From Halanaerobiales bacterium (GTDB lineage Bacteria; Bacillota_F; Halanaerobiia; Halanaerobiales; DTU029), in assembly GCA_016278415.1 (NCBI GenBank), contig JADQBV010000182.1, positions 1 through 6,040 on the forward strand: 6,040 nt of DNA. The letters run 5' to 3'. The notes under the pieces are model-generated. The model was not told where the DNA came from. It did not search any database and saw only the letters and a program-made list of their open reading frames with translations. This document shows, in pieces, positions 1-5,710 of this stretch (its first letter is position 1; each line of letters begins with the position of its first letter). Both the position numbers and the translations under genes were made by a program.

Positions 1-266
1 GAAGTGGGGGTTATTAACCCCGATGAATAAAGGGCTTATTTAGCCGAAAATCTTAAGAGTATTTAGAGGGGGTTGCAAAAGAAAGGACTTTTCTGGGTGG
101 TGGTTTTGAAAAAGAGAAAGGTGGGATGATTATCTTTAAAGCTAAAAATCTGGATGAGGCTAAAATCATAGCTAATAATGACCCGCTAATAAAAAGAGAG
201 TTATATACTTATAAATTATATGAATGGAACCTAGCAATAATATCAGGAGAAATCTCGAAAGAGTAA
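1..266 (+). pseudogene. Broken YciI-like (YCII domain) protein gene, 5' end outside window
   Basis: The open stretch from 57 to the TAA at 264-266 encodes about 69 residues that look like the C-terminal two thirds of a YciI-family protein: a glycine-rich FLGGGF turn, GGMIIFKAKNLDEAK, NDPLIKREL, then YKLYEW near the end. The N-terminal part continues in a different frame (frame of base 1), reading INPDE, a TAA at 28-30, then RAYLAENLK. Joining the two near 55-60 gives NLK-YLEGVAKE, the expected helix, so there appears to be one nonsense codon plus a net +2 or -1 frameshift. The residue before LK, where YciI proteins usually have the His of an HL pair, is Asn here. YciI proteins are small ferredoxin-like-fold proteins of mostly unknown role. 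The family assignment is by motif recognition. Sequencing error is an alternative to true decay, but two separate lesions plus loss of the His favour decay. Confidence 0.72.
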
Positions 267-339
267 AATATATTAGGTTAAATCCTGTTACATTAGACAT
301 GTAAATATATAAACATAGTTATATTTCTATTTTTAATCT

Positions 340-346
340 GGGGGAG
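340..346 (+). promoter_or_regulatory. Shine-Dalgarno site that sets the clc start at ATT 353
   Basis: GGGGGAG lies 6 nt before an in-frame ATT (353-355). The same GGGGGAG with the same 6-nt spacer precedes the ATG of ktrA at 4895-4901. There is no ATG, GTG or TTG in this frame between 353 and the GTG at 533. The GTG has no purine-rich site at the right distance and would remove the first membrane helix of the protein. Confidence 0.65.
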
Positions 347-352
347 ATAAAG

Positions 353-1615
353 ATTAAAAAATTATACTATAATGAATTTATTCTTATTGTTTTAGCAGTT
401 TTCATTGGTTTAATAGTAGGGCTTTTATCTGGTATATTTGCAGAAATAATAAACTATTTATCTAAGATAACTTATCAGAAATATATAGGTAATAGCCTTA
501 TACTATTTATACCAGCAATTGGTGGACTTATAGTGGGTTTTTTAATTCAATATGGGAGCTATACTGCCAAGGGCCATGGGTTACCTCTATTATTAAAGAC
601 TGTGAAGAGCAAGAAGACCAAGCTATCATCACGTGAGCTATTTATAGAAGGATTTGCTTCAATTATTACAATTGCTACTGGAGGTTCTGCTGGTAGAATA
701 GGTCCTGTTGTTGAGATTGGATCTGGTATCGGAGATCTCATTGGTCACAGACTTAATATAAATACTGACTTGTATAGAACCATTATTGCCTGTGGAGCTG
801 CAGCAGGTATTTCCTCTATTTTTCATGCACCTTTAGGTGGAATATTTTTTGTCATAGAAGTTATATTTAAGAATTTCAAAAAGGTTAATTTAAGAATGAT
901 CATTATTAGTTCTATAGCGGCTGAGGTAATGGTAAACAACTTATTGCCTGGTAAATCTATTTTTTCGTTACCAAATTTTCATATAAATACTTCTAAAGAA
1001 TATCTATTCTATGCAATATTAGGTGTTTTCCTAGGGTTTTTATCCTTTTTATTTATAAAAACATTACATAATGTAAATACTATATTTGATAAAATAGAAC
1101 TTCCATTTTTTATAAAACCTGCAATAGGTGGGATGATTATAGGTTTAATTGGATATTTTATTCCTGATATCATGGGCACAGGTATATTGTCTATTAAAAA
1201 AATATTTACAAATGAAAATTTCTTATATACTTTGTTATTATTATCTATCTTAAAGATAATTACCACATCAATTACACTTGGTTCTGGTGGATCTGGCGGT
1301 ATATTTGCACCTGCACTACTAAGTGGTGCAGCCTTTGGGATGTTTTACGGAAGAATTGCAAATATTATATTTCCAAGTATTGTTTTATCACCGAATTCCT
1401 ATGGTTTAGTTGGAATGGCGGCTTTAATTAGTGCATCAATAAGAGCTCCCTTAACAGGAGTGTTAATAATATTTGAGTTAAGTGGAAATTATAGTTTGAT
1501 TATTCCTTTACTCTTTACTTCAATCATCGCAGATTTAATTTCTAATCAATTAATAAGGGATTCAATATATTCTCCAAATTTATTTTTAGATGATCAGTAT
1601 GAAAAAGATGATTGA
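353..1615 (+). CDS. CLC-family chloride channel/transporter, probable ATT start
   Basis: This is a membrane protein of about 420 residues, near the usual size of a prokaryotic CLC without C-terminal CBS domains. Numbering from ATT 353, the signatures appear in order: an N-terminal helix (about 10-35), GHGLP at 74-78 (the GSGIP chloride-filter motif with His for Ser), GGSAGRIGP at about 110-118, APLGGIFFVIEV at about 159-170, GSGGSGGIFAP at 310-320 (the GxFxP motif with Phe318), GNYSLIIPL near 378-386, and SIYSPNL near 404-410 carrying the probable chloride-coordinating Tyr406. CLC proteins form dimers with one anion pathway per subunit. The residue matching the E. coli gating Glu148 is Ile116, and the position matching the internal proton glutamate Glu203 is Val170 (Glu169 aligns with Glu202). 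That suggests anion flux not coupled to protons, by inference. A GTG at 533 would drop 60 residues that match the family's first helix, so the upstream start is preferred. I see no strong promoter in 267-339, so the clc promoter is unresolved. Confidence 0.88.
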   Translation: MKKLYYNEFILIVLAVFIGLIVGLLSGIFAEIINYLSKITYQKYIGNSLILFIPAIGGLIVGFLIQYGSYTAKGHGLPLLLKTVKSKKTKLSSRELFIEGFASIITIATGGSAGRIGPVVEIGSGIGDLIGHRLNINTDLYRTIIACGAAAGISSIFHAPLGGIFFVIEVIFKNFKKVNLRMIIISSIAAEVMVNNLLPGKSIFSLPNFHINTSKEYLFYAILGVFLGFLSFLFIKTLHNVNTIFDKIELPFFIKPAIGGMIIGLIGYFIPDIMGTGILSIKKIFTNENFLYTLLLLSILKIITTSITLGSGGSGGIFAPALLSGAAFGMFYGRIANIIFPSIVLSPNSYGLVGMAALISASIRAPLTGVLIIFELSGNYSLIIPLLFTSIIADLISNQLIRDSIYSPNLFLDDQYEKDD

Positions 1616-1640
1616 AAAGAAAGTATAAATATGCTATAAT
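1612..1640 (+). promoter_or_regulatory. Promoter for rubredoxin, overlapping the clc stop codon
   Basis: A -35 TTGAAA (1612-1617) and a perfect -10 TATAAT (1635-1640) are separated by 17 nt. The -10 is preceded by TGC, giving an extended -10. This matches vegetative sigma-70/SigA promoters well. The -35 contains the TGA stop of clc. Transcription should start near 1646-1648, leaving a leader of about 68 nt before rubredoxin. Confidence 0.8.
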
Positions 1641-1643
1641 ACT

Positions 1644-1664
1644 AATTAGTAATTGTTACTAATT
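1644..1664 (+). promoter_or_regulatory. Palindrome at the rubredoxin transcription start, candidate operator
   Basis: Two perfect 9-bp arms, AATTAGTAA (1644-1652) and TTACTAATT (1656-1664), flank TTG. The palindrome starts 4 bp after the -10 box and covers the expected transcription start. An overlapping perfect 10-bp palindrome, ACTAATTAGT, lies at 1641-1650. Position and length fit a site for a dimeric repressor such as a MarR-type protein, but no regulator gene is in the window and I do not recognise the motif as a known box. Confidence 0.45.
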
Positions 1665-1714
1665 TTAATGGTAATAAATTATTTAAATTACATAATTTGA
1701 AAGGAGTGATATAA

Positions 1715-1879
1715 ATGCAAAAATATCAATGTACAGTGTGTATGTATGTGTATGATCCCGAAGTAGGTGATCCTGATAATGGAGTAGAAGCAGGAACTTC
1801 TTTTGAGGATTTACCTGAAGATTGGGTTTGTCCTGAATGTGGTGTTGGTAAAGATATGTTTGAACCTTATGATGAATAA
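1715..1879 (+). CDS. Rubredoxin
   Basis: This 54-residue protein has the size and pattern of a classical rubredoxin, a small cytosolic electron carrier with one iron held by four cysteines. The iron ligands are Cys6 and Cys9 (CTVC) and Cys39 and Cys42 (CPEC). It also shows the family's YVYDP (11-15), [20 protein letters not shown] region (18-37), and GVGKDMFE (43-50). The start follows AAAGGAG at 1700-1706 with an 8-nt spacer. In anaerobes rubredoxins pass electrons to oxygen- or peroxide-reducing partners such as flavodiiron proteins, rubrerythrin or superoxide reductase; none is encoded here. The gene is a single unit, with its own promoter upstream and a terminator 38 nt after its stop codon. 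Position 10, nearly always Gly after the second cysteine (CxxCG), is Met here, while the second knuckle keeps CPxCG. Confidence 0.96.
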   Translation: MQKYQCTVCMYVYDPEVGDPDNGVEAGTSFEDLPEDWVCPECGVGKDMFEPYDE

Positions 1880-1917
1880 CAAATAATATTAAATAGATAC
1901 ATAATCATTATTGGATT

Positions 1918-1943
1918 GAGTCGGTACATTCCGGCTCTTTTTT
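1918..1943 (+). terminator. Rho-independent terminator after rubredoxin
   Basis: A 7-bp stem of GAGTCGG (1918-1924) with CCGGCTC (1931-1937), including one T-G wobble, has a 6-nt loop and is followed directly by six T (1938-1943). It should separate rubredoxin transcription from the ktr operon. Confidence 0.85.
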
Positions 1944-1949
1944 GTTTAC

Positions 1950-1978
1950 TTTACATTATTAAGCCTTTATAGTATAAT
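1950..1978 (+). promoter_or_regulatory. Promoter of the ktrB-ktrB-ktrA operon
   Basis: TTTACA (1950-1955, one mismatch to TTGACA) and TATAAT (1973-1978) are separated by 17 nt, 7 bp after the rubredoxin terminator. Transcription should start near 1984-1986, giving a leader of about 92 nt before ktrB copy 1. Confidence 0.75.
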
Positions 1979-2035
1979 AATCACCATGAATTACTACTAT
2001 TTTAAAAATACTATTAATTAAAGATATATACTTTT

Positions 2036-2055
2036 TTATCTCATGTCAGAGATAA
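2036..2055 (+). promoter_or_regulatory. Hairpin in the ktrB leader just before the ribosome-binding site
   Basis: TTATCTC (2036-2042) and GAGATAA (2049-2055) form a perfect 7-bp stem with a 6-nt loop. It ends 8 nt before the AGGGAGGA ribosome-binding site (2063-2070) of ktrB copy 1. No T-run follows, so it is not a terminator. A role in translation or RNA stability is possible but unproven. Confidence 0.35.
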
Positions 2056-2077
2056 TTATAGTAGGGAGGACATAGGT

Positions 2078-3493
2078 ATGTTATCATCAAATCCCATCAA
2101 AGGTTATGATTTTACACCTGCACAGTTTTTAGCTTTAGGTTATCTTGCCATTATAATTATAGGGACAATTCTTTTAATGTTACCCATAGCAACTACTGCT
2201 GAAGGTAGTTTAGATCTTATATCAGCTCTTTTTACTGCTACTTCAGCAACCTGTGTTACAGGTCTTATTGTTTTAAATACCAGTACTGCATTTACTATCT
2301 TTGGACAAATTGTAATAATGCTATTAATCCAAGTTGGTGGTCTGGGAATTATGACAATGTCAACAATGATAGCATTTATCGTTGGCAAAAAGATTACTTT
2401 AAAAGAGAGATTAATATTACAGGAAGACCTAAATCAATTCAAAATATCAGGAGTTGTTAGATTAGTTCAATATGTACTATTAGTAACTTTAGTTATAGAA
2501 GGTATTGGTGCTTTAATATTATTCTTTAGATTAATCAATGACTATAGTTTTGTCAAATCAGTTTATTTTTCTGTCTTTCATGCAATTTCTGCATTTAATA
2601 ATGCCGGATTTGACCTCTTCGGAAATAGTTTGGAGAGTTTTACTGGTGATATAACTATAAATTTTGTAGTCATGGGACTTATTATCTTGGGTGGTATTGG
2701 TTTTGCAGTTATAGCTGAATTATATAATTCAGTTGGTGAAAATAAAAATAGCATTAGCAACTATAGTATAAAAAATATTTTTAAGTATATCAAAAATGCA
2801 TGTTTTATAGATCTTCGTAAAACAAGTTTACAGACAAAGATTGTTCTTACAATGTCCCTAATTTTACTTGTATTTGGGTTTTTAAGTTTCTTTGCACTTG
2901 AATATACAAATGATGCTACAATGGGGAATCTCCCATTTGGCCAAAAAATACTATCTGCAATGTTTCTATCGGTAACACCACGAACAGCTGGCTTTAATAC
3001 AGTGCCTACTGGTTCTTTAAGGAGTTCAACTTTATTCCTGGTTATTGTATTAATGTTTATTGGTGCTTCACCTGGGTCTACAGGCGGTGGGATTAAAACT
3101 ACTACTTTTGGGGTTTTATTGATTACAGTATGGAACTTAATTACTGGAAAGACTGATATTGAAATATTCAAAAGACAGCTAGAGAAGGATATAGTGTTAA
3201 AAGCACTAGCTATTACTATGTTAGCACTTATATTAGTAGTTACAGTTACAATGATTTTAACAGTAAGTGAAAATATGGACTTTTTACCGGTCTTTTTTGA
3301 AACTGTTTCTGCATTTGGTACTGTTGGTTTGTCGACTGGTATTACTTCTAGTCTTTCAGACTTTGGTAGAATATTAATTACTTTAACGATGTTTGTAGGA
3401 AGGGTAGGACCACTCACACTGGCATTGGCCTTTGCTGAAAGAAAGCAATCGGGAGTTTATCATTACCCTAAAGAAAAGATTATGGTAGGTTAA
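2078..3493 (+). CDS. ktrB: KtrB-type potassium uptake membrane subunit, copy 1 (long cytosolic loop)
   Basis: This 471-residue membrane protein of the Trk/Ktr/HKT superfamily forms the K+ translocation pore, in characterised Ktr systems as a Na+-dependent dimer on a KtrA ring. The four pore repeats and their filter segments are clear: TSATCVTG (55-62), SAFNNAG (171-177), TPRTAG (300-305) and SAFGTVG (411-417), each with its filter glycine. The GASPGSTGGGIKT segment (329-341) is the intramembrane gating loop of the third repeat. The protein ends close to GRVGPLTLALAFAER (441-455), typical for KtrB. The ATG follows AGGGAGGA at 2063-2070 with suitable spacing. Compared with copy 2, there are about 25 extra residues between the second and third repeats (about 218-249), a polar and lysine-rich stretch predicted to face the cytosol. 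It is the first gene of a three-gene operon and is also describable as TrkH-family. Confidence 0.95.
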   Translation: MLSSNPIKGYDFTPAQFLALGYLAIIIIGTILLMLPIATTAEGSLDLISALFTATSATCVTGLIVLNTSTAFTIFGQIVIMLLIQVGGLGIMTMSTMIAFIVGKKITLKERLILQEDLNQFKISGVVRLVQYVLLVTLVIEGIGALILFFRLINDYSFVKSVYFSVFHAISAFNNAGFDLFGNSLESFTGDITINFVVMGLIILGGIGFAVIAELYNSVGENKNSISNYSIKNIFKYIKNACFIDLRKTSLQTKIVLTMSLILLVFGFLSFFALEYTNDATMGNLPFGQKILSAMFLSVTPRTAGFNTVPTGSLRSSTLFLVIVLMFIGASPGSTGGGIKTTTFGVLLITVWNLITGKTDIEIFKRQLEKDIVLKALAITMLALILVVTVTMILTVSENMDFLPVFFETVSAFGTVGLSTGITSSLSDFGRILITLTMFVGRVGPLTLALAFAERKQSGVYHYPKEKIMVG

Positions 3494-3526
3494 ATTAATA
3501 AATTAGGCACTTTCTAGGGAATATAT

Positions 3527-3544
3527 AAAATATAGTCATATTTT
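3527..3544 (+). repeat. AT-only inverted repeat between the two ktrB genes
   Basis: AAAATAT (3527-3533) and ATATTTT (3538-3544) flank a 4-nt AGTC loop. The stem is all A-T, so a terminator function would be weak at best, though the right arm runs into TTTTT. It might act as a partial attenuator between the two paralogues, or be chance in AT-rich DNA. Confidence 0.25.
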
Positions 3545-3559
3545 TGTAATTATTTCTTT

Positions 3560-3566
3560 AGAGGAG
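3560..3566 (+). promoter_or_regulatory. Shine-Dalgarno site of ktrB copy 2, oddly placed for the usual starts
   Basis: AGAGGAG (3560-3566) is the only good ribosome-binding site here. The GTG at 3566 overlaps it and cannot be used with it. The TTG at 3569 is only 2 nt away. An in-frame ATA at 3575 sits at the best spacing (8 nt) and would give a protein beginning (M)KINILTPGQF. Confidence 0.55.
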
Positions 3567-3568
3567 TG

Positions 3569-4894
3569 TTGAAAATAAAAATAAATATCCTTACGCCAGG
3601 GCAATTTCTTGCTCTGGGATACATAATAGTAATTACTATCGGATCACTATTCTTATTATTACCGATGTCTACAGTTGTTGGAGAGAACACAAGTGTTTTA
3701 GAAGCTGTTTTCACTGCAACCTCTGCTACTGCTGTTACAGGTTTGATTGTCGTAAATACTGCAGAACATTGGACTACTTTTGGTCAGATTGTAATTATGA
3801 GTTTAATTCAAATTGGTGGCTTTGGTTTTATGACAAGCACTACAATTTTATTCTTTATATTTGGAAGGAAGATGTCTTTAAAAGACAGGTTAATAATAAT
3901 GGAGGATTTAAATTATAATAAAATTTCTGGTGTTATTGCCTTAAGTAAATATATTATTATAACTACATTTATTATCGAATTAATAGGGGCTATCTTGTTA
4001 TTTCTACCATTTCAAAGGACTATGCCATTATCAAAAGCATTTTTTTATTCCTTATTCCATAGTATTTCAGCCTTTAATAATGCTGGATTAGATCTATTTG
4101 GGAATAGTCTAGAGAATTTTGTATCAAATGCATATATAAATTTTGTAATTTCTACTCTATTTATTTTAGGTGGTCTAGGTTTTATAGTGATGGATGAATT
4201 ATTTCACAAAAGGAATTACAAGAATTTATCATTACATAGTAAAATTGTGATTTCTATTACTCTTATTTTAATTATAATAGGGAGCTTATCAATTTTTATT
4301 TTAGAATATAATAATCCGGAAACAATAGGAAGTCTTAATCTTAAAGGAAAAATATTAGCATCATTTTTCCAGGGGGTAAGTCCAAGAACTGCTGGGTTTA
4401 ATACAATATCTATCGGTAGGTTTCATGATGCAACTTTATTTATCATGATAGTGTTGATGTTTATTGGTGCCTCTCCAGGTTCTACTGGTGGTGGTGTTAA
4501 AACTACTACAGCTGGTACTTTGTTAGTTGTTGTTTATAATATGGCTGCTAAAAAAGAAGATATGGAGATTTTTAATAGGAGATTAAAAAAGAAAGCGATA
4601 TTTAAAGCCCTTACTATAGTAATAATATCCTTAATTGTAATTGTCTCTGTTACCATGATTTTAACTTTTTCAGAAGAATTCTCATTTATACATATATTTT
4701 TTGAGGTTTTTTCGGCTTTTGGAACTGTTGGATTGTCTACAGGAATTACAGCTGAATTAACAACTGTCGGTAGAATATTTATCACATTAACAATGTTTGT
4801 TGGTAGAGTAGGACCATTTACTTTAGCATTAGCAATCGGTAAAAGGTATAACAAAGGAATTAGATATCCTGAAGAAGATATTTTAATAGGTTGA
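3569..4894 (+). CDS. ktrB: KtrB-type potassium uptake membrane subunit, copy 2
   Basis: This second K+ pore subunit has about 441 residues from TTG 3569, close to the usual KtrB length. Filter segments in order are TSATAVTG, SAFNNAG, SPRTAG and SAFGTVG; all four filter glycines are kept (near residues 58, 173, 276 and 388), so the protein should be functional. GASPGSTGGGVKT (about 300-312) is the gating loop. It is plainly a paralogue of copy 1 along its whole length but differs in two ways: Ala replaces Cys in the first filter segment, and the cytosolic loop before LSLHSKIV is short. The start is uncertain among GTG 3566, TTG 3569 and ATA 3575; the TTG is listed as the nearest conventional codon compatible with the ribosome-binding site, although spacing favours ATA. 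The gap from copy 1 is about 75 nt, and ktrA begins 13 nt after its stop, so co-transcription with ktrA is likely. Confidence 0.94.
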   Translation: MKIKINILTPGQFLALGYIIVITIGSLFLLLPMSTVVGENTSVLEAVFTATSATAVTGLIVVNTAEHWTTFGQIVIMSLIQIGGFGFMTSTTILFFIFGRKMSLKDRLIIMEDLNYNKISGVIALSKYIIITTFIIELIGAILLFLPFQRTMPLSKAFFYSLFHSISAFNNAGLDLFGNSLENFVSNAYINFVISTLFILGGLGFIVMDELFHKRNYKNLSLHSKIVISITLILIIIGSLSIFILEYNNPETIGSLNLKGKILASFFQGVSPRTAGFNTISIGRFHDATLFIMIVLMFIGASPGSTGGGVKTTTAGTLLVVVYNMAAKKEDMEIFNRRLKKKAIFKALTIVIISLIVIVSVTMILTFSEEFSFIHIFFEVFSAFGTVGLSTGITAELTTVGRIFITLTMFVGRVGPFTLALAIGKRYNKGIRYPEEDILIG

Positions 4895-4907
4895 GGGGGA
4901 GTTTATA

Positions 4908-5555
4908 ATGAAACAATTTATAGTTGTAGGCCTTGGTAGATTTGGCTCAAGTGTTGCTAAAACGCTTGCAGAAAATGATTATAATGTTCTGGCTATTGAT
5001 ACAGATGAAGAAAGAGTTCAGGCCATAGCCAGTGCAGTAACACATGCAGTTGAAGCAGATGCTACAGATGAAGATGCTTTAAAGACTCTGGGAGTAAGGA
5101 ACTTTGATGTAGCTGTTGTTAGCATTGGTGATAATATTCATGCAAATATACTAGCTACCCTTATTTTGAAGGAGTTAGGGGTACCATATGTAGTTGTTAA
5201 GGCTCAGGATACACTACATGGTAAAGTATTAAGTAAAGTTGGGGCAGATCGTGTTGTCTATCCAGAAAGGGATATGGGAGTTCGAATTGCACATAATCTT
5301 ATATCATCAAATGTCCTTGATTATATTGAATTTGCTCCTGATTATAGTATAGTAGAAATCGTTGCTTCTGATAAAATGGAGGGTAAATCACTATCTGAAT
5401 TACAATTTAGAAGTAATTATGGTGTAAATGTAATGGCTATTAAAAGGGGTAAAGAATTGAATGTTACTCCAGGTGCTAATGATAAAGTACTGGAAGGTGA
5501 TGTATTGATAGTTATGGGACAGAATGATGACCTTGATAAGTTAAAACACTTATAA
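4908..5555 (+). CDS. ktrA: KtrA, cytosolic RCK gating subunit of the potassium uptake system
   Basis: The protein has 215 residues, with one RCK_N domain (about 1-125) and one RCK_C domain (about 135-215). That is the KtrA layout; a true TrkA carries two copies and is about twice as long. The Rossmann nucleotide-binding loop is GLGRFG (8-13), followed by the acidic residue ending the second strand (Asp31, in AIDTDEE). YPERDMG (118-124) contains the glutamate (Glu120) that in Bacillus KtrA lies at the divalent-cation site. In the family, an octameric ring binds ATP or ADP and opens or closes KtrB. The C-terminal domain (VNVMAIKRGKELNVTP at 173-188) resembles RCK_C domains that bind cyclic di-AMP in some Firmicutes; binding here is inferred. 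The ATG follows GGGGGAG at 4895-4901 with a 6-nt spacer, 13 nt after the ktrB copy 2 stop, consistent with translational coupling. Confidence 0.96.
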   Translation: MKQFIVVGLGRFGSSVAKTLAENDYNVLAIDTDEERVQAIASAVTHAVEADATDEDALKTLGVRNFDVAVVSIGDNIHANILATLILKELGVPYVVVKAQDTLHGKVLSKVGADRVVYPERDMGVRIAHNLISSNVLDYIEFAPDYSIVEIVASDKMEGKSLSELQFRSNYGVNVMAIKRGKELNVTPGANDKVLEGDVLIVMGQNDDLDKLKHL

Positions 5556-5576
5556 ATTATACTACAATTGTATAAT
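5556..5576 (+). repeat. Inverted repeat directly after the ktrA stop codon
   Basis: ATTATAC (5556-5562) and GTATAAT (5570-5576) form a perfect 7-bp inverted repeat with a 7-nt spacer, starting one base after the stop codon. No T-run follows. The right arm contains a TATAAT sequence but no convincing -35 lies 16-18 nt upstream. It could be a weak 3'-end stabilising hairpin, a protein site, or chance. Confidence 0.3.
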
Positions 5577-5685
5577 GATTACCATCTTAAAATTAGGATA
5601 TAAAAAAAACAAAAGTAATGTTTAAAACGATTCTTTATATATAAATATTAAAATTGTTAAAGTAAAAATATAAATAAGAGAAATT

Positions 5686-5708
5686 AGAGACCGATTAGGT
5701 CTCTTTTT
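5686..5708 (+). terminator. Rho-independent terminator of the ktr operon
   Basis: A perfect 7-bp stem, AGAGACC (5686-5692) with GGTCTCT (5698-5704), has a 5-nt loop and runs into TTTTTCTTT. It is 130 nt after the ktrA stop, so the operon would have an unusually long 3' tail, unless a small transcript begins in between. Confidence 0.85.
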
Positions 5709-5710
5709 CT

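Noticed and set aside
7..21. Perfect palindrome GGGGTTA-T-TAACCCC
   Set aside because: The one-base centre makes it a poor hairpin, it has no T-run, and it falls within the remnant coding sequence of the YciI-like gene; chance is the simplest reading.
533..535. GTG 533 as the start of the clc gene
   Set aside because: It has no ribosome-binding site and would cut off 60 in-frame residues that match the first helix of CLC proteins.
1676..1698. Inverted repeat AAATTAT/ATAATTT before the rubredoxin ribosome-binding site
   Set aside because: It is all A-T with a 9-nt loop in very AT-rich DNA; such matches are expected by chance and it would be barely stable.
1984..2077. Cyclic di-AMP (ydaO-type) riboswitch in front of the ktr operon
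   Set aside because: The leader is shorter than that class and lacks its conserved core and pseudoknot-forming GC stretches.
2761..3417. Open frame of 218 codons on the minus strand inside ktrB copy 1
   Set aside because: It lies wholly antisense to a gene with full KtrB motifs, has no recognisable domain, and is a reverse-strand reflection of the pore gene's codon pattern. The smaller minus-strand frames at 559-741, 1009-1266, 2140-2388, 2578-2760 and 4534-4854 are rejected for the same reason.
4908..5555. TrkA rather than KtrA
   Set aside because: There is a single RCK_N/RCK_C pair in 215 residues; TrkA has two pairs and about 450 residues.
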